Part shown: positions 34,775-43,144 of the stretch, one piece after another
How the letters are laid out: each line of letters begins with the position of its first letter
How positions within the stretch are numbered: position 1 is the stretch's first letter
DNA from: Chryseobacterium pennipullorum
GTDB lineage: Bacteria > Bacteroidota > Bacteroidia > Flavobacteriales > Weeksellaceae
NCBI RefSeq assembly: GCF_003384725.1
Contig: NZ_QNVV01000001.1
Span: 124,001 to 188,000 of the forward strand
Direction of reading: 5' to 3'
DNA: 64,000 nt
Made by a program: the position numbers and the translations under genes
The notes under the pieces: model-generated
What the model saw: the letters and a program-made list of their open reading frames with translations, nothing else
Told to the model about the DNA's origin: nothing
The model's database searches: none

Positions 34775-35230
34775 TCATACACTTTCAAGGATCTCCAGTA
34801 TTTCTTCACCATAATTTTCAATCTTATGTTTTCCGAAACCTTTGATTTCCAGAAGTTCTTCTTTTTTGGCAGGCTTGTACTTGGCTACAGACATCAGTTC
34901 CTTGTTGCTGGCAATAAAGTAGGTGGGAAGATTCTGCTCTCTCGCTTTTTCCGATCTCCACACCTTAAGGGCATCAAGAATTTTTTCTTCATCTGTATTC
35001 AAAGAGTCGTTATCTGCTGAGTATTTCGCCACTTTTGGTTCTTTTACTGTATTTTTTGACAATTTATATTCTTCAAAATATAGGATTACAGACCAATACC
35101 GTTCTTCACTCACAAAAGCTGTTTCCACTTTCATGATCTCATGGGCTTCGAGGAACTCGTCCAGCATTTGCTGATCTTTATAGAGAAATTCTTCGGGAAG
35201 CCTTATTTTAAAAACCTTTACTTTCATCAT
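34775..35230 (-). CDS. Free-standing HRDC-domain protein
   Basis: The 151-residue protein ends in an HRDC domain (residues ~75-150: EEKILDALKVWRSEKAREQNLPTYFIASNKELMSVAKYKPAKKEELLEIKGFGKHKIENYGEEILEIL), a helical nucleic-acid-binding module usually found at the end of RecQ helicases and RNase D. The first 60 residues (VKVFKIRLPEEFLYKDQQMLDEFLEAHEIMKVETAFV) form a separate small domain. Met2 is an alternative start. It lies 14 bases after ssb, which points to a role with single-stranded DNA. Confidence 0.85.
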   Translation of the reverse strand: MMKVKVFKIRLPEEFLYKDQQMLDEFLEAHEIMKVETAFVSEERYWSVILYFEEYKLSKNTVKEPKVAKYSADNDSLNTDEEKILDALKVWRSEKAREQNLPTYFIASNKELMSVAKYKPAKKEELLEIKGFGKHKIENYGEEILEILESV

Positions 35231-35244
35231 TTGCGTTTTTAGAA

Positions 35245-35577
35245 TTATTTCCCTCCTAATAAAAGGATTTCATCGATGCGAATTTCGGTTATATACCGCT
35301 TTACTCCGTCTTTATCGTCATACGATCTGTACGTAATTTTTCCTTCAATGGCTATTTCTTTACCTTTGGGAACGTATTTTTCAAGGATTTCCGCCGCTCT
35401 ACCGAATGCGATGAGATTGTGCCATTGTGTTTCTTCTACCTTTTCACCTTTAGCATTGGTGTAATGATCGGTGGTAGCCAGCGATACGCTTGCTTTTACA
35501 TTTCCGCTTTCGAAGTTTATCAATTCAACTTCTTTACCTGTGTAACCAATAAGTGTTACTTTGTTTCTTAGTGACAT
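35245..35577 (-). CDS. ssb: Single-stranded DNA-binding protein (short OB-fold)
   Basis: The 110-residue protein is an SSB OB-fold: MSLRNKVTLIGYTGKEVELINFESGNVKASVSLATTDHYTNAKGEKVEETQWHNLIAFGRAAEILEKYVPKGKEIAIEGKITYRSYDDKDGVKRYITEI shortened to its key words here by position 1-100. It lacks the long acidic tail and the DDDIPF-type tip of replicative SSB, so it may be a second SSB and not the main one. It begins the ssb-HRDC operon. Confidence 0.9.
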   Translation of the reverse strand: MSLRNKVTLIGYTGKEVELINFESGNVKASVSLATTDHYTNAKGEKVEETQWHNLIAFGRAAEILEKYVPKGKEIAIEGKITYRSYDDKDGVKRYITEIRIDEILLLGGK

Positions 35578-35960
35578 AACTTTTAGATTTTAAAGATTAA
35601 TAATCAGATCAGAGAGGTTCACTGTTTTCTCAAATCTCTGTTGCAAAGATTGCGATCACAGCCCAGCGCAGTCGGTTACAAACTATTTAAATCCGTTTGT
35701 AATCGTTTGAAAACGAATAAAGAAATAAAAATTGTCCTGCATAAATTGGTCGTGTTCGAAATGAATAAGCCTAAATTCTACTTTTAAATTAAAAATTCAA
35801 CAATCAAGATTATAATTTGAGAAATTTTGCAACTTAAAAAAAAATTAAAGCCAGAGTGAAAAATTTCAATTTGATTTTTTTTTTTGCAAAGAGAAGAATT
35901 GATTTATTCATTATCATCTTTTATATCGCTGACCTATCCATTTACAAACGGATAATTCCT
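35578..35960. other. Gene-free divergent region between ssb and the arginase-family gene
   Basis: About 380 AT-rich bases separate the divergent genes. CAAAGATT at 35644-35651 is a one-mismatch -7 box for ssb on the minus strand. In-frame codons before the arginase-family ATG (35856-35981) look like chance. Nothing else is seen. Confidence 0.5.
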
Positions 35961-35968
35961 TACCTTTG
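35961..35968 (+). promoter_or_regulatory. Candidate promoter -7 box of the arginase-family gene
   Basis: TACCTTTG matches TAnnTTTG exactly, 13 bases before the ATG at 35982. It supports that start over the upstream ATG at 35856. Confidence 0.55.
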
Positions 35969-35981
35969 TGAAAATTCATTT

Positions 35982-36876
35982 ATGAAAAGGGACATCAATA
36001 TTTTTGAGTTTCCTCTCAATTTGGGGCTAACAAAAAAAGAACATGAGATAGAACCTGGAGTACGTAAACTTCCGGACTGGCTCAGAAAGTTTGATTTTCA
36101 TAAAAGAATCTCTCCTTCCCATGTTTTCAGGCTTGAAGCGCCGGAATATACTATGGATTTTGACAATGAGTCGAAAGTCAGGAATGCGGACGGTATTATT
36201 GACTACGCAAGACAACAGGCTGAGCTTATTGTAGGTAATTATAAGAAAGATACCTTTAATATTATTCTGGGTGGCGATTGCAGTATTCTGATCGGAAATG
36301 CAATTGCATTGAAAAAGCTGGGGAATTTCGGACTTTTTTATCTTGACGGACATACGGACTTTATCCCGCCTGAACTCTCAGAAACGGGAGGCGCAGCAGG
36401 AATGGATCTCGCCATTATTACCGGAACCGGACATCAGAAACTGACGGATATAGATGGATTGAAGCCTTATTTATCTGAAGATAATATTTTCTGTTGTGGA
36501 AATGCAGAAACAGATGATGATGAATATGTGCGTGCAATCGTTAACTCTGATATTCATTACTTTGACCTTGGACATCTCCGCCGGAACGGCTTTAGAAAAA
36601 CGGCTGAAGATTTCTTAAAAATGACACAAGAAAAAGGGCTGGACGGCTTTTTCATCCATTTGGATGTGGATGTCCTGAAAGACGAACTTATGCCCGCCGT
36701 AGACAGCAGAATGGATGACGGGATCCTATGGAGATCTCAGCGAAATGTTGCAACCTCTGATTGAAAACCCACACTGCTTTGGTATGGAAATTACCATCTT
36801 AGATCCTGATTATGATCAGGACGGAACCTACACTCAGCCTTTTGCAGACCACCTTATTCAAATTTTAAAAAAATAA
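35982..36876 (+). pseudogene. Arginase/formimidoylglutamase-family gene with a late frameshift
   Basis: The gene encodes a ureohydrolase-fold protein: GGDCSIL, YLDGHTDF (D-x-H-x-D metal ligands), and FIHLDVDVLKDELMPAVDSRMDDG are present. Around 36721-36727 the frame breaks and the first frame ends at 36764. The second frame resumes at once with YGDLSEMLQPLIENPHCFGMEITILDPDYDQDGTYTQPFADHL and stops at 36876, as expected for the family C-terminus. The metal ligands are intact but the last ~50 residues are out of frame. It could be a real mutation or a sequencing error. If whole, the substrate might be arginine, agmatine or formimidoylglutamate. Confidence 0.82.
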
Positions 36877-36886
36877 AGAAGATTAA

Positions 36887-37501
36887 ATGAAGAAGACCAT
36901 TAAAAGAACATTCAGAGTCTCAAAATATGTAATCTATAAAGAAACTCTTGTTGATTATAAAGAGCATTTCTGGTCATTTCTAGGAGCGTTTTTTGGCATT
37001 GGGATTATTGCATTTATCCAGTCGCATTCACTTACAGAGACGGAAAACATATTCCTGATCGGTTCTTTCGGGGCCTCTAGTGTACTGATCTATGGAGCCA
37101 TTCAGAGTCCCCTTGCCCAGCCCAGGAATCTTGTGGGCGGCCATGTTCTTTCTGCACTGGTGGGAGTCACCGTCTATCAGTTTGTGCCCGATATTATCTG
37201 GCTTTCTGCACCGTTGGCGGTAGCTTTTTCCATTGTATTGATGCAGTATACCAAGACTCTGCATCCACCGGGAGGAGCCACTGCGCTGATTGCGGTAAGC
37301 TCGACAGGAAAAATTCCGGAGCTTGGATACTGGTATGTAATCTCTCCTGTTCTTTCAGGGTGTATTATTCTGCTGATTGTGGCATTATTTTTTAATAATA
37401 TAACGTCAAACAGGAGCTATCCTTCCCATAGCAGATTTAAAAAGCTGTTAAGAAAAAAACATGCCCATGGACATGTGCAACACCATAAAATGAAAAAATA
37501 A
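36887..37501 (+). CDS. HPP-family membrane protein
   Basis: The 204-residue protein has four to five hydrophobic helices and the defining motif TKTLHPPGGATALIA near residue 125. SFGASSVLIYGAIQSPLAQPRNLVGGH is the other conserved segment. HPP proteins are inner-membrane proteins; a plastid member takes part in nitrite transport, but most bacterial ones are uncharacterised. It starts 10 bases after the arginase-family gene. Confidence 0.88.
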   Translation: MKKTIKRTFRVSKYVIYKETLVDYKEHFWSFLGAFFGIGIIAFIQSHSLTETENIFLIGSFGASSVLIYGAIQSPLAQPRNLVGGHVLSALVGVTVYQFVPDIIWLSAPLAVAFSIVLMQYTKTLHPPGGATALIAVSSTGKIPELGYWYVISPVLSGCIILLIVALFFNNITSNRSYPSHSRFKKLLRKKHAHGHVQHHKMKK

Positions 37502-37506
37502 ACATC

Positions 37507-37851
37507 ATGAACTGCCTGGAATGTGGCGAAAAAATTATCGGACGATCCGATAAAAAATTCTGCAACGATGCCTGCCGGAACGCCTACAATAATAAACAGA
37601 ACAAGGATTCTAACAACCTGATGCGGAATGTCAATAATAAGCTCCGTAAAAATTATCGCATCCTTGTAGAAATCAATACGGATGGCAAAACAAAAGTGAC
37701 CAGAGCCAGACTGGATGGCTTGGGTTTTGATTTTGATTATTTTACCAATCTGAAAGTTTATAAAAACGGTTCTGAATACAAGTTTATTTATGATTACGGA
37801 TATAAACTTCTGGATGATGACTTTATACTGATCGTAAAAAATCAGGCATAG
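37507..37851 (+). CDS. Small zinc-ribbon protein (DUF2116-like)
   Basis: The 114-residue protein begins with a zinc-binding motif, MNCLECGEKIIGRSDKKFCNDACRNAYNN, of the FCS/DUF2116 type. The remaining 80 residues are basic and then beta-strand-like (YRILVEINTDGKTKVTRARLDGLGFDFDYFTNLKVYKNG). It lies 5 bases after the HPP gene. It may bind nucleic acid; the role is unknown. Confidence 0.8.
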   Translation: MNCLECGEKIIGRSDKKFCNDACRNAYNNKQNKDSNNLMRNVNNKLRKNYRILVEINTDGKTKVTRARLDGLGFDFDYFTNLKVYKNGSEYKFIYDYGYKLLDDDFILIVKNQA

Positions 37852-37878
37852 CAATACTCACCACCATTAAACAGCAAT

Positions 37879-38781
37879 ATGAAAGAAGTAGTTTTGATTA
37901 CCGGAGCCAGCGGTATGATTGCCAGGGAGCTAGCCTACAGGCTGGGAACGCAATATAATGTAAGGCTTCTCACCCGCCGGAAAAAACAGGACAATGAATA
38001 TGAATGGGATCCGGGAAAAAGAAGTATAGATGAAGCAGCTCTGGATAATGTTTCTCACATCATTCACCTTGCAGGTGCCAATATTTCAGAGAAACGCTGG
38101 ACTCCAGAAAGAAAAAGGCAATTGATCTCCAGCCGGGTGGATTCTGCAGAACTCCTACGGACTGCTTTAAAAAAGAATAATATAAAACTGAAGTCCTTTA
38201 TTTCGGCTTCAGGAATCAATTTTTATGGGACGGTAACATCGGAAAAGATATTTCAGGAAGATGATCTGCCAGGTAATGACTTTCTAAGTGAAGTGGTTGT
38301 GCAATGGGAAAGAGCGGCTGATGATTTTAAAGAGCAGGATCTTGCGGAAAGGGTCGTAAAGATCCGCACCGCTGTTGTCCTTTCTGAAAAAGACGGTGCC
38401 CTGAAAAAAATGATCACACCGGTACAATATTATATCGGTTCGCCTTTGGGAAGCGGGAAACAGTATATGCCCTGGATCCACATTGACGACATCTGCTCAA
38501 TCTACGAATTTGCTTTGAAAAATTCAGGCATGCATGGTCCGTATAATGCTGTTTCTCCACAGCACATTACCAATGCAGAGTTCACAAAAAAAATGGCTAA
38601 AGTCCTACACAAACCTTTACTGATGCCTAATGTTCCGGAGTTTGTTTTAAAACTGATTTTTGGAGAACTTGCCAATGCAGTTCTTAAGGGCTCCAGGGCT
38701 TCTTCGCAAAAAATTCAAAATGCAGGCTTTCAGTTTAAGTTCCCTGAAGTCACGGAGGCACTGAATGATTTACTAAAATAA
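37879..38781 (+). CDS. TIGR01777-type NAD(P)-dependent epimerase
   Basis: The 300-residue protein is an extended short-chain dehydrogenase of the TIGR01777 (YfcH/SDR39U1) type. It has the nucleotide loop LITGASGMIARELA, the hallmark HIIHLAGANISEKRWTPERKRQLISSRV, SASGINFYGT, and C-terminal GSRASSQKIQNAGFQFKFPEV. Its substrate is not known for the family. It lies 27 bases after the zinc-ribbon gene. A small GC hairpin (38801-38819, without T-run) follows. Confidence 0.9.
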   Translation: MKEVVLITGASGMIARELAYRLGTQYNVRLLTRRKKQDNEYEWDPGKRSIDEAALDNVSHIIHLAGANISEKRWTPERKRQLISSRVDSAELLRTALKKNNIKLKSFISASGINFYGTVTSEKIFQEDDLPGNDFLSEVVVQWERAADDFKEQDLAERVVKIRTAVVLSEKDGALKKMITPVQYYIGSPLGSGKQYMPWIHIDDICSIYEFALKNSGMHGPYNAVSPQHITNAEFTKKMAKVLHKPLLMPNVPEFVLKLIFGELANAVLKGSRASSQKIQNAGFQFKFPEVTEALNDLLK

Positions 38782-38860
38782 TTTCCAATAATCTTGTCAG
38801 GCTCTTTCATGGAAAGAGCTAATGAGATTTCCAATCCATTACAATATAGAGATATATCTT

Positions 38861-39442
38861 ATGCAAAACCCTAATATCACCATCTTAAAAACAGAGATTC
38901 TTTCTGACAACTGGTATACCTTAAACAAAGTGACGTATTCGATTCGAAAAAAAGACGGTACGGAAGAGACCCAAAGCAGAGAAGCTTATGACCGCGGAAA
39001 TGGAGCTGTAATACTGCTTTACAACAGGGTTTCCCGAAATGTCATTCTTACCAGACAGTTCCGGCTTCCCACCTACATTAATGGAAATGCAACAGGAATG
39101 CTTATTGAGGCCTGTGCAGGACTACTGGATCATGACAATCCGGAGGATTGCATCCGAAGGGAAACCGAAGAAGAAACCGGATATAAAATCACCCAGGCAC
39201 AAAAAGTGTTTGAAGCCTATATGTCTCCCGGATCGGTTACAGAAATTCTTCATTTCTTTATTGCCGAATATTCACATGATATGAAAATTAACGATGGTGG
39301 CGGACTGGAAGAAGAAGGTGAACAGATTGAAGTTCTGGAATTTTCTTTTGAGGAAACGCTGAAAATGATTGATACAGGAGAAATTAAAGATGCTAAGACC
39401 ATTATGCTTTTGCAGCATTTACGAATCAAAGGAATATTGTAG
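38861..39442 (+). CDS. nudK: NUDIX hydrolase, GDP-mannose pyrophosphatase type
   Basis: The 193-residue protein opens with [21 protein letters not shown] and has a Nudix box, [22 protein letters not shown], with the spacing seen in Nud[17 protein letters not shown] and [18 protein letters not shown] are further NudK-type segments. NudK hydrolyses GDP-mannose to GMP and mannose-1-phosphate. The ATG at 38861 is preferred over 38822, since the extra 13 residues do not match the fold. Confidence 0.85.
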   Translation: MQNPNITILKTEILSDNWYTLNKVTYSIRKKDGTEETQSREAYDRGNGAVILLYNRVSRNVILTRQFRLPTYINGNATGMLIEACAGLLDHDNPEDCIRRETEEETGYKITQAQKVFEAYMSPGSVTEILHFFIAEYSHDMKINDGGGLEEEGEQIEVLEFSFEETLKMIDTGEIKDAKTIMLLQHLRIKGIL

Positions 39443-39537
39443 AATCAGGATATCATTGATGATTAATTGATGATGTGTAAAAGCCTGTATAATAAATAAA
39501 AATATTAACTTATTACTCTTATTTTAAACTATTAATC

Positions 39538-39912
39538 ATGATTGAACATGTAAAGCTTGCCATTAATCCCAAATTTCAGGATTGGGTTCTTTTTGAAAAT
39601 GGTACATATATTATTTTTGACGACATTTCTACTGTCGAAGACGTAAAAGAAGAAGCAATAAAACTAATGAAAGAATTTGGGCCGGTATATGGTGGGGGCC
39701 CAGCAGGGGATTTTAATATTATACACTTAAAGCTAACCGAAGGATGGCTTGTTTCCGGACATGGGTATGGTATGTATACTTATGTACATCCTTCAGAACT
39801 GGATTGTGAATCCCCAAATGATCTTGAAATAGGGCTGTATGGAAGATCGAAAAGAAATTCAGATGGTCAGAATCCTGAAATAATCCATATCAACAGCGCT
39901 GAACCTTCATAA
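39538..39912 (+). CDS. Conserved-looking hypothetical protein
   Basis: I do not recognise this 124-residue protein. It is acidic and soluble, with a GPVYGGGPAGDFNI loop, GWLVSGHGYGMYTYVHPSEL and no signal or membrane segment. The aromatic/glycine pattern suggests a small alpha/beta domain. It precedes the DUF2306 gene by 3 bases, so the two are probably expressed together. Confidence 0.75.
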   Translation: MIEHVKLAINPKFQDWVLFENGTYIIFDDISTVEDVKEEAIKLMKEFGPVYGGGPAGDFNIIHLKLTEGWLVSGHGYGMYTYVHPSELDCESPNDLEIGLYGRSKRNSDGQNPEIIHINSAEPS

Positions 39913-39915
39913 GTC

Positions 39916-40587
39916 ATGCAATCTTTGGGAATAAAAATCATAAAAGTAACTGCTTTATTTTTAATCCTTCTTTTCAGTATTCTAATGCTGAAAACGATTT
40001 CCCAATATACATCATTTAATAAAAACATCGGATTTCTGGCCTTTAAGCAGCAGGTGGTCGGGAATCCGTACTGGATGGCTTTTTTCTACATTCATATTTT
40101 TTCTATAACACTTTGTCTTCTGGCTGGCCTTACCCAATTTTCCAATCGGTTTTTAGTAGAGAACAGAGTTCTTCATAAGATCATTGGGAAAATATATGTT
40201 TACAATATTTTGATTATCAATGTTCCGGCATGTTTTGTACTGGGACTGTTTTCAAATGGAGGTCTTATCGGTATTACAGGATTTTTGATTCAGGATATTC
40301 TCTGGGCCTATTTCACTGTTGCTGCTGTCCTTTCTATTAAAAAAGGAAATATGATCAGGCATAGAAATTATATGATGTTAAGCTATGCGGTAACCACAAC
40401 AGCCATTACATTCAGGATCGTTAAAAATCTTTTGTATAATGAAACCCAACATGATTACCAGCTTTTTTATGGTTTAAATGTTTGGGCTGCCCTTTTCATC
40501 AACATGTGCATAGCTTATGTAATGATCAGAAAAAATACAGGATTATCTGGAAAAATCAACAGTAGAAAAGAAAATACAAAGACTTAG
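39916..40587 (+). CDS. DUF2306-type multi-pass membrane protein
   Basis: The 223-residue protein has about six hydrophobic segments (ALFLILLFSILML, WMAFFYIHIFSITLCLLAGL, ILIINVPACFVLGLF, DILWAYFTVAAVLSI and later). LHKIIGKIYVYNIL, IRHRNYMMLSYAVTTTAITFRI and the histidines within them fit DUF2306, a cytochrome-b-like helical family of unknown role. It ends 45 bases inside an opposing small frame. Confidence 0.78.
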   Translation: MQSLGIKIIKVTALFLILLFSILMLKTISQYTSFNKNIGFLAFKQQVVGNPYWMAFFYIHIFSITLCLLAGLTQFSNRFLVENRVLHKIIGKIYVYNILIINVPACFVLGLFSNGGLIGITGFLIQDILWAYFTVAAVLSIKKGNMIRHRNYMMLSYAVTTTAITFRIVKNLLYNETQHDYQLFYGLNVWAALFINMCIAYVMIRKNTGLSGKINSRKENTKT

Positions 40588-40743
40588 AAATGATACCAGA
40601 AAAAATGATCCGATAAATATTAATGTATTAAAAATCAATTCATACTTGCTATTCTTAGTCCATTTATTGAAAAAACGCATGATCAGATATGCGATTCCTC
40701 CGAAAACAGCGATAATAAAAAGAAGAAAAAAATAATAGATCAT
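40543..40743 (-). CDS. Small two-helix membrane protein, hypothetical
   Basis: The 66-residue product has two clear membrane helices (YYFFLLFIIAVFGGIAYLIMRFF and LIFNTLIFIGSFFLVSFLSLCIFF) joined by a basic loop, which is more than expected of a chance frame. It converges with and overlaps the DUF2306 gene by 45 bases. No promoter box is obvious. The call rests only on topology. Confidence 0.5.
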   Translation of the reverse strand: MIYYFFLLFIIAVFGGIAYLIMRFFNKWTKNSKYELIFNTLIFIGSFFLVSFLSLCIFFSTVDFSR

Positions 40744-41128
40744 GGTTTGTGTTTATTCATGTAAATCTATTATTTTAAATCTGAAAAAACAATGATCAAG
40801 ACCAAGAAAAGGAATTAAGATGACCCAATTTTTAATCCAACCTTTTGAATTTATTCCAAAACCCAATGAGTTTGATACGAAATCAATATAGAAGTTTGTC
40901 GAAATCCAAGTAAATTACCAACAATATTCACATCCATAATTTTTATTTATATTATCTGTATACCTCACAGTTAAAGGCTTTCCATATAAATTATAAAACT
41001 TTAATAACCTCTACAGTACAAAATCCATATAAAATTTGCAAAATCAATTGAGAAAATCTATTTATATTTTGAATTTAAAGCCTTAATTTTGAAGCGAAAT
41101 TCAGAAAATTCAGATTCTTTCAACAACT
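40744..41128. other. Gene-free AT-rich stretch
   Basis: No coding frame, strong hairpin or repeat is seen in these 385 bases. The 5' flank of the secreted-protein gene at 41129 must hold its promoter, but no exact TAnnTTTG box is evident. Confidence 0.5.
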
Positions 41129-41899
41129 ATGTACATTAAAAAATTGACGATCGGGCTTTCTTTAGCTCTGTCTGTTACTATATGGGGTCAGAAAGCGCCC
41201 GCAAAAGCTTCCAATCTGGCACCTTACAGCTATCAGACCTTTAATTGTGATAACAAGGGTTATTTTGATTCCATCAGATATAAAAAAGAGGAAATAGACG
41301 GAGTGAATAAGCTGTTGTATCAGTTCAATGGGGTTCAGTTTGACATCCGTCCGGTTTTCAAAATTTCTCAGCTGGAAGAAATCCGGAAGAATAGAGAAGC
41401 TTATCTAGAAGATCTGGACAGGCAATACCAGGAAAAGAAAAAGGAACTGTACAGCCTGAAAGTGATCGACCTTCCGATGTGGAAAAAACTTCAGCAGGAA
41501 ACCATTCACTCTTTTGAAAACGAATACCAACTGAATAAAGAAGAAATTATCGCGTATTCTGATCCTTCCACACTGAAAAACAGCAAGTATTACGAGACCT
41601 GCAGAGAACAGATTGACGCTATTTCTTCCCCTGATAAAGAAAAAATGTTTGCTGTATGGAAAAACTATACGGAACTCAAAAGCAAAAACAATGCTGATCC
41701 AAAGGCAGTAATGGCAAGATTCAATGCGAAAATGAATGATCCTCAAAAGGAAGATTATGCGCTGATCGATATGATTGGTCTAGGATTTCATAACTGTGCC
41801 AACAGCAGCTTCAGACAAAAACGTGATGACGAGGGAACAGTCTATAAAGATTTTGACAAAATCTTTACGAAGTTGAAAAGAAATTGTGATGAGCCATAA
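41129..41899 (+). CDS. Secreted hypothetical protein with coiled-coil segment
   Basis: The 256-residue protein has a signal peptide (MYIKKLTIGLSLALSVTIWGQ) and no membrane segment after it. Residues ~95-150 (LEEIRKNREAYLEDLDRQYQEKKKELYSL) are rich in Glu, Lys and Arg and likely form a coiled coil. Four cysteines in the mature part (FNCDN, YETCRE, HNCANS, RNCDE) could form two disulfides in the periplasm. I do not recognise the family. Confidence 0.75.
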   Translation: MYIKKLTIGLSLALSVTIWGQKAPAKASNLAPYSYQTFNCDNKGYFDSIRYKKEEIDGVNKLLYQFNGVQFDIRPVFKISQLEEIRKNREAYLEDLDRQYQEKKKELYSLKVIDLPMWKKLQQETIHSFENEYQLNKEEIIAYSDPSTLKNSKYYETCREQIDAISSPDKEKMFAVWKNYTELKSKNNADPKAVMARFNAKMNDPQKEDYALIDMIGLGFHNCANSSFRQKRDDEGTVYKDFDKIFTKLKRNCDEP

Positions 41900-41924
41900 G
41901 CTTAACTGATTGTAAATATACGAG

Positions 41925-41954
41925 AGCAGTACTCATTTCGGGTACTGCTTTTTG
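41925..41954 (+). terminator. Intrinsic terminator
   Basis: AGCAGTAC (41925-41932) pairs with GTACTGCT (41942-41949), followed by TTTTG. It ends the secreted-protein gene. Confidence 0.8.
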
Positions 41955-42035
41955 TTTGGACTATTCAATGTATTCAAACCGTTGAATTACTGTGAGAGTA
42001 ATCACTACAGAACTGATATGCGTAATGTACGCTTC

Positions 42036-42497
42036 TTATATGGAAACGCCATGCGTATTTTTGACTTCAGCCATCGCAAAGGTACTGTGAGTGCTTCCTA
42101 TAGAATCCACTGATCCCAGCTTATTGAATACAAAATCCTGATAGTGCTTCATATCCCTCACTTGAACCTTTAGCAGAAAATCAAAATCACCGGATATATT
42201 ATAGCATTCTGCTACCTCATCGATGTGCAGGATATCTTTCACAAACCGATTTCCAACGGAACGGTCGTGGATTTTCAATTTAACCTGACAAAATACAATA
42301 AAACCCCTGTTCAGCTTTTCAGCTTCCAAAACAGCAGCATAGTGCTTTATATACCCTTCCTGTTCAAGTCTTTTAACTCTCTCAAAAACAGGAGAAGGGG
42401 ATAAATTGATTTCCTTTGCCAGTTCTTTCACGGTTAGTTTAGCATTTTTCTGCAGGATTCTTAGCAGCTGAAGATCCTTTTCATCTAGTCTTTCCAC
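42036..42497 (-). CDS. Lrp/AsnC-family transcriptional regulator
   Basis: The 153-residue protein has an N-terminal winged helix (LDEKDLQLLRILQKNAKLTVKELAKEINLSPSPVFERVKRLEQEGYI by position 3-50) and a C-terminal RAM ligand-binding domain (VAECYNISGDFDFLLKVQVRDMKHYQDFVFNKL). Such proteins sense amino acids. It is divergent from the riboswitch-controlled metE gene, so a methionine-linked role is possible. A TAATTTTG box (42529-42536, minus) lies about 31 bases upstream. Confidence 0.92.
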   Translation of the reverse strand: MERLDEKDLQLLRILQKNAKLTVKELAKEINLSPSPVFERVKRLEQEGYIKHYAAVLEAEKLNRGFIVFCQVKLKIHDRSVGNRFVKDILHIDEVAECYNISGDFDFLLKVQVRDMKHYQDFVFNKLGSVDSIGSTHSTFAMAEVKNTHGVSI

Positions 42498-42528
42498 AGG
42501 ATAATATTCTTTTTTATAATATTTTTTT

Positions 42529-42536
42529 CAAAATTA
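42529..42536 (-). promoter_or_regulatory. Candidate promoter -7 box of the Lrp-family gene
   Basis: The minus strand reads TAATTTTG, an exact TAnnTTTG match, about 31 bases before the start. Confidence 0.45.
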
Positions 42537-42663
42537 AAGAATATTTATCTTTTATAGTACTAAAAAATAAAATTATATCCTTAATTTTCAAATAAACTCC
42601 AATTAATTACCCATATTATTTACCTTTACAACCTATTTTGTTCTTTAAAATACTTCATCAAAC

Positions 42664-42852
42664 AGAAAAGGTTTTACCATCGTAGATTAATAGGGAATCG
42701 TGTGAAAATCACGAGCTGTCGCGCAACTGTAAGTAACAAAACCAAAGCTTTTATCAAAGATATCCACTGCCAAAGCGGGAAGGATGATAAAAGCTGTTAC
42801 AAGCCAGGAGACCTGCCTGTTCTGAACTGACAATGCTTTCGCGGTTGAAGCT
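42664..42852 (+). ncRNA. Cobalamin (B12) riboswitch upstream of metE
   Basis: The core elements of the adenosylcobalamin-type aptamer occur in order: AATAGGGAATCGTGTG with the CGTG/CACG P3 stem (about 42688-42713), GCGCAACTGTAAG (42721-42733), CACTGCCAAAGCGGGAAGG (42765-42783), and AAGCCAGGAGACCTGCC (42801-42817). A hairpin with loop CGCGGTT (42835-42851) follows and could form the kissing-loop partner. It should repress metE when B12 is present, so that the B12-dependent enzyme is used instead. About 290 further bases lie before the ATG. Confidence 0.92.
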
Positions 42853-42866
42853 TTTGGTCATACAGA

Positions 42867-42911
42867 TGATATTTTGTGAACGTACCTGGATGTGGATTGA
42901 TATTTTGTGAA
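42867..42911 (+). repeat. Direct repeat in the metE leader
   Basis: TGATATTTTGTGAA occurs at 42867-42880 and 42898-42911, 31 bases apart, just after the aptamer. The function is unknown; alternative pairing in the expression platform or a protein site are both possible. Confidence 0.6.
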
Positions 42912-43144
42912 GCCGGTATTTTTTATAGCAATACTCTGCTTAATGGCAAGAGGTATACTGCTGTAATCATGAGCGGTCTGTTTCGCACAGAATGAAATTG
43001 ATTTCTATACTCCAAAGTTATCAGACTCTGATCACATTACGTTCGTCAAGTATTTTTCTTTATTGCTGAAATTCTTCCGCGCTGGTGTTGCGAAGCATTA
43101 TAAGAGGGCTTTTATAGCTAAAATTTAATTAAAAGTTTAAAAGA

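Noticed and set aside
35856..35981. Extended N-terminus of the arginase-family gene
   Set aside because: It has low-complexity Phe/Ile-rich sequence unlike the family, and the TACCTTTG promoter box lies within it.
38801..38819. Hairpin GCTCTTTC/GAAAGAGC as a terminator
   Set aside because: It has a 3-base loop and no T-run follows, and nudK begins just downstream, so termination here is not supported.
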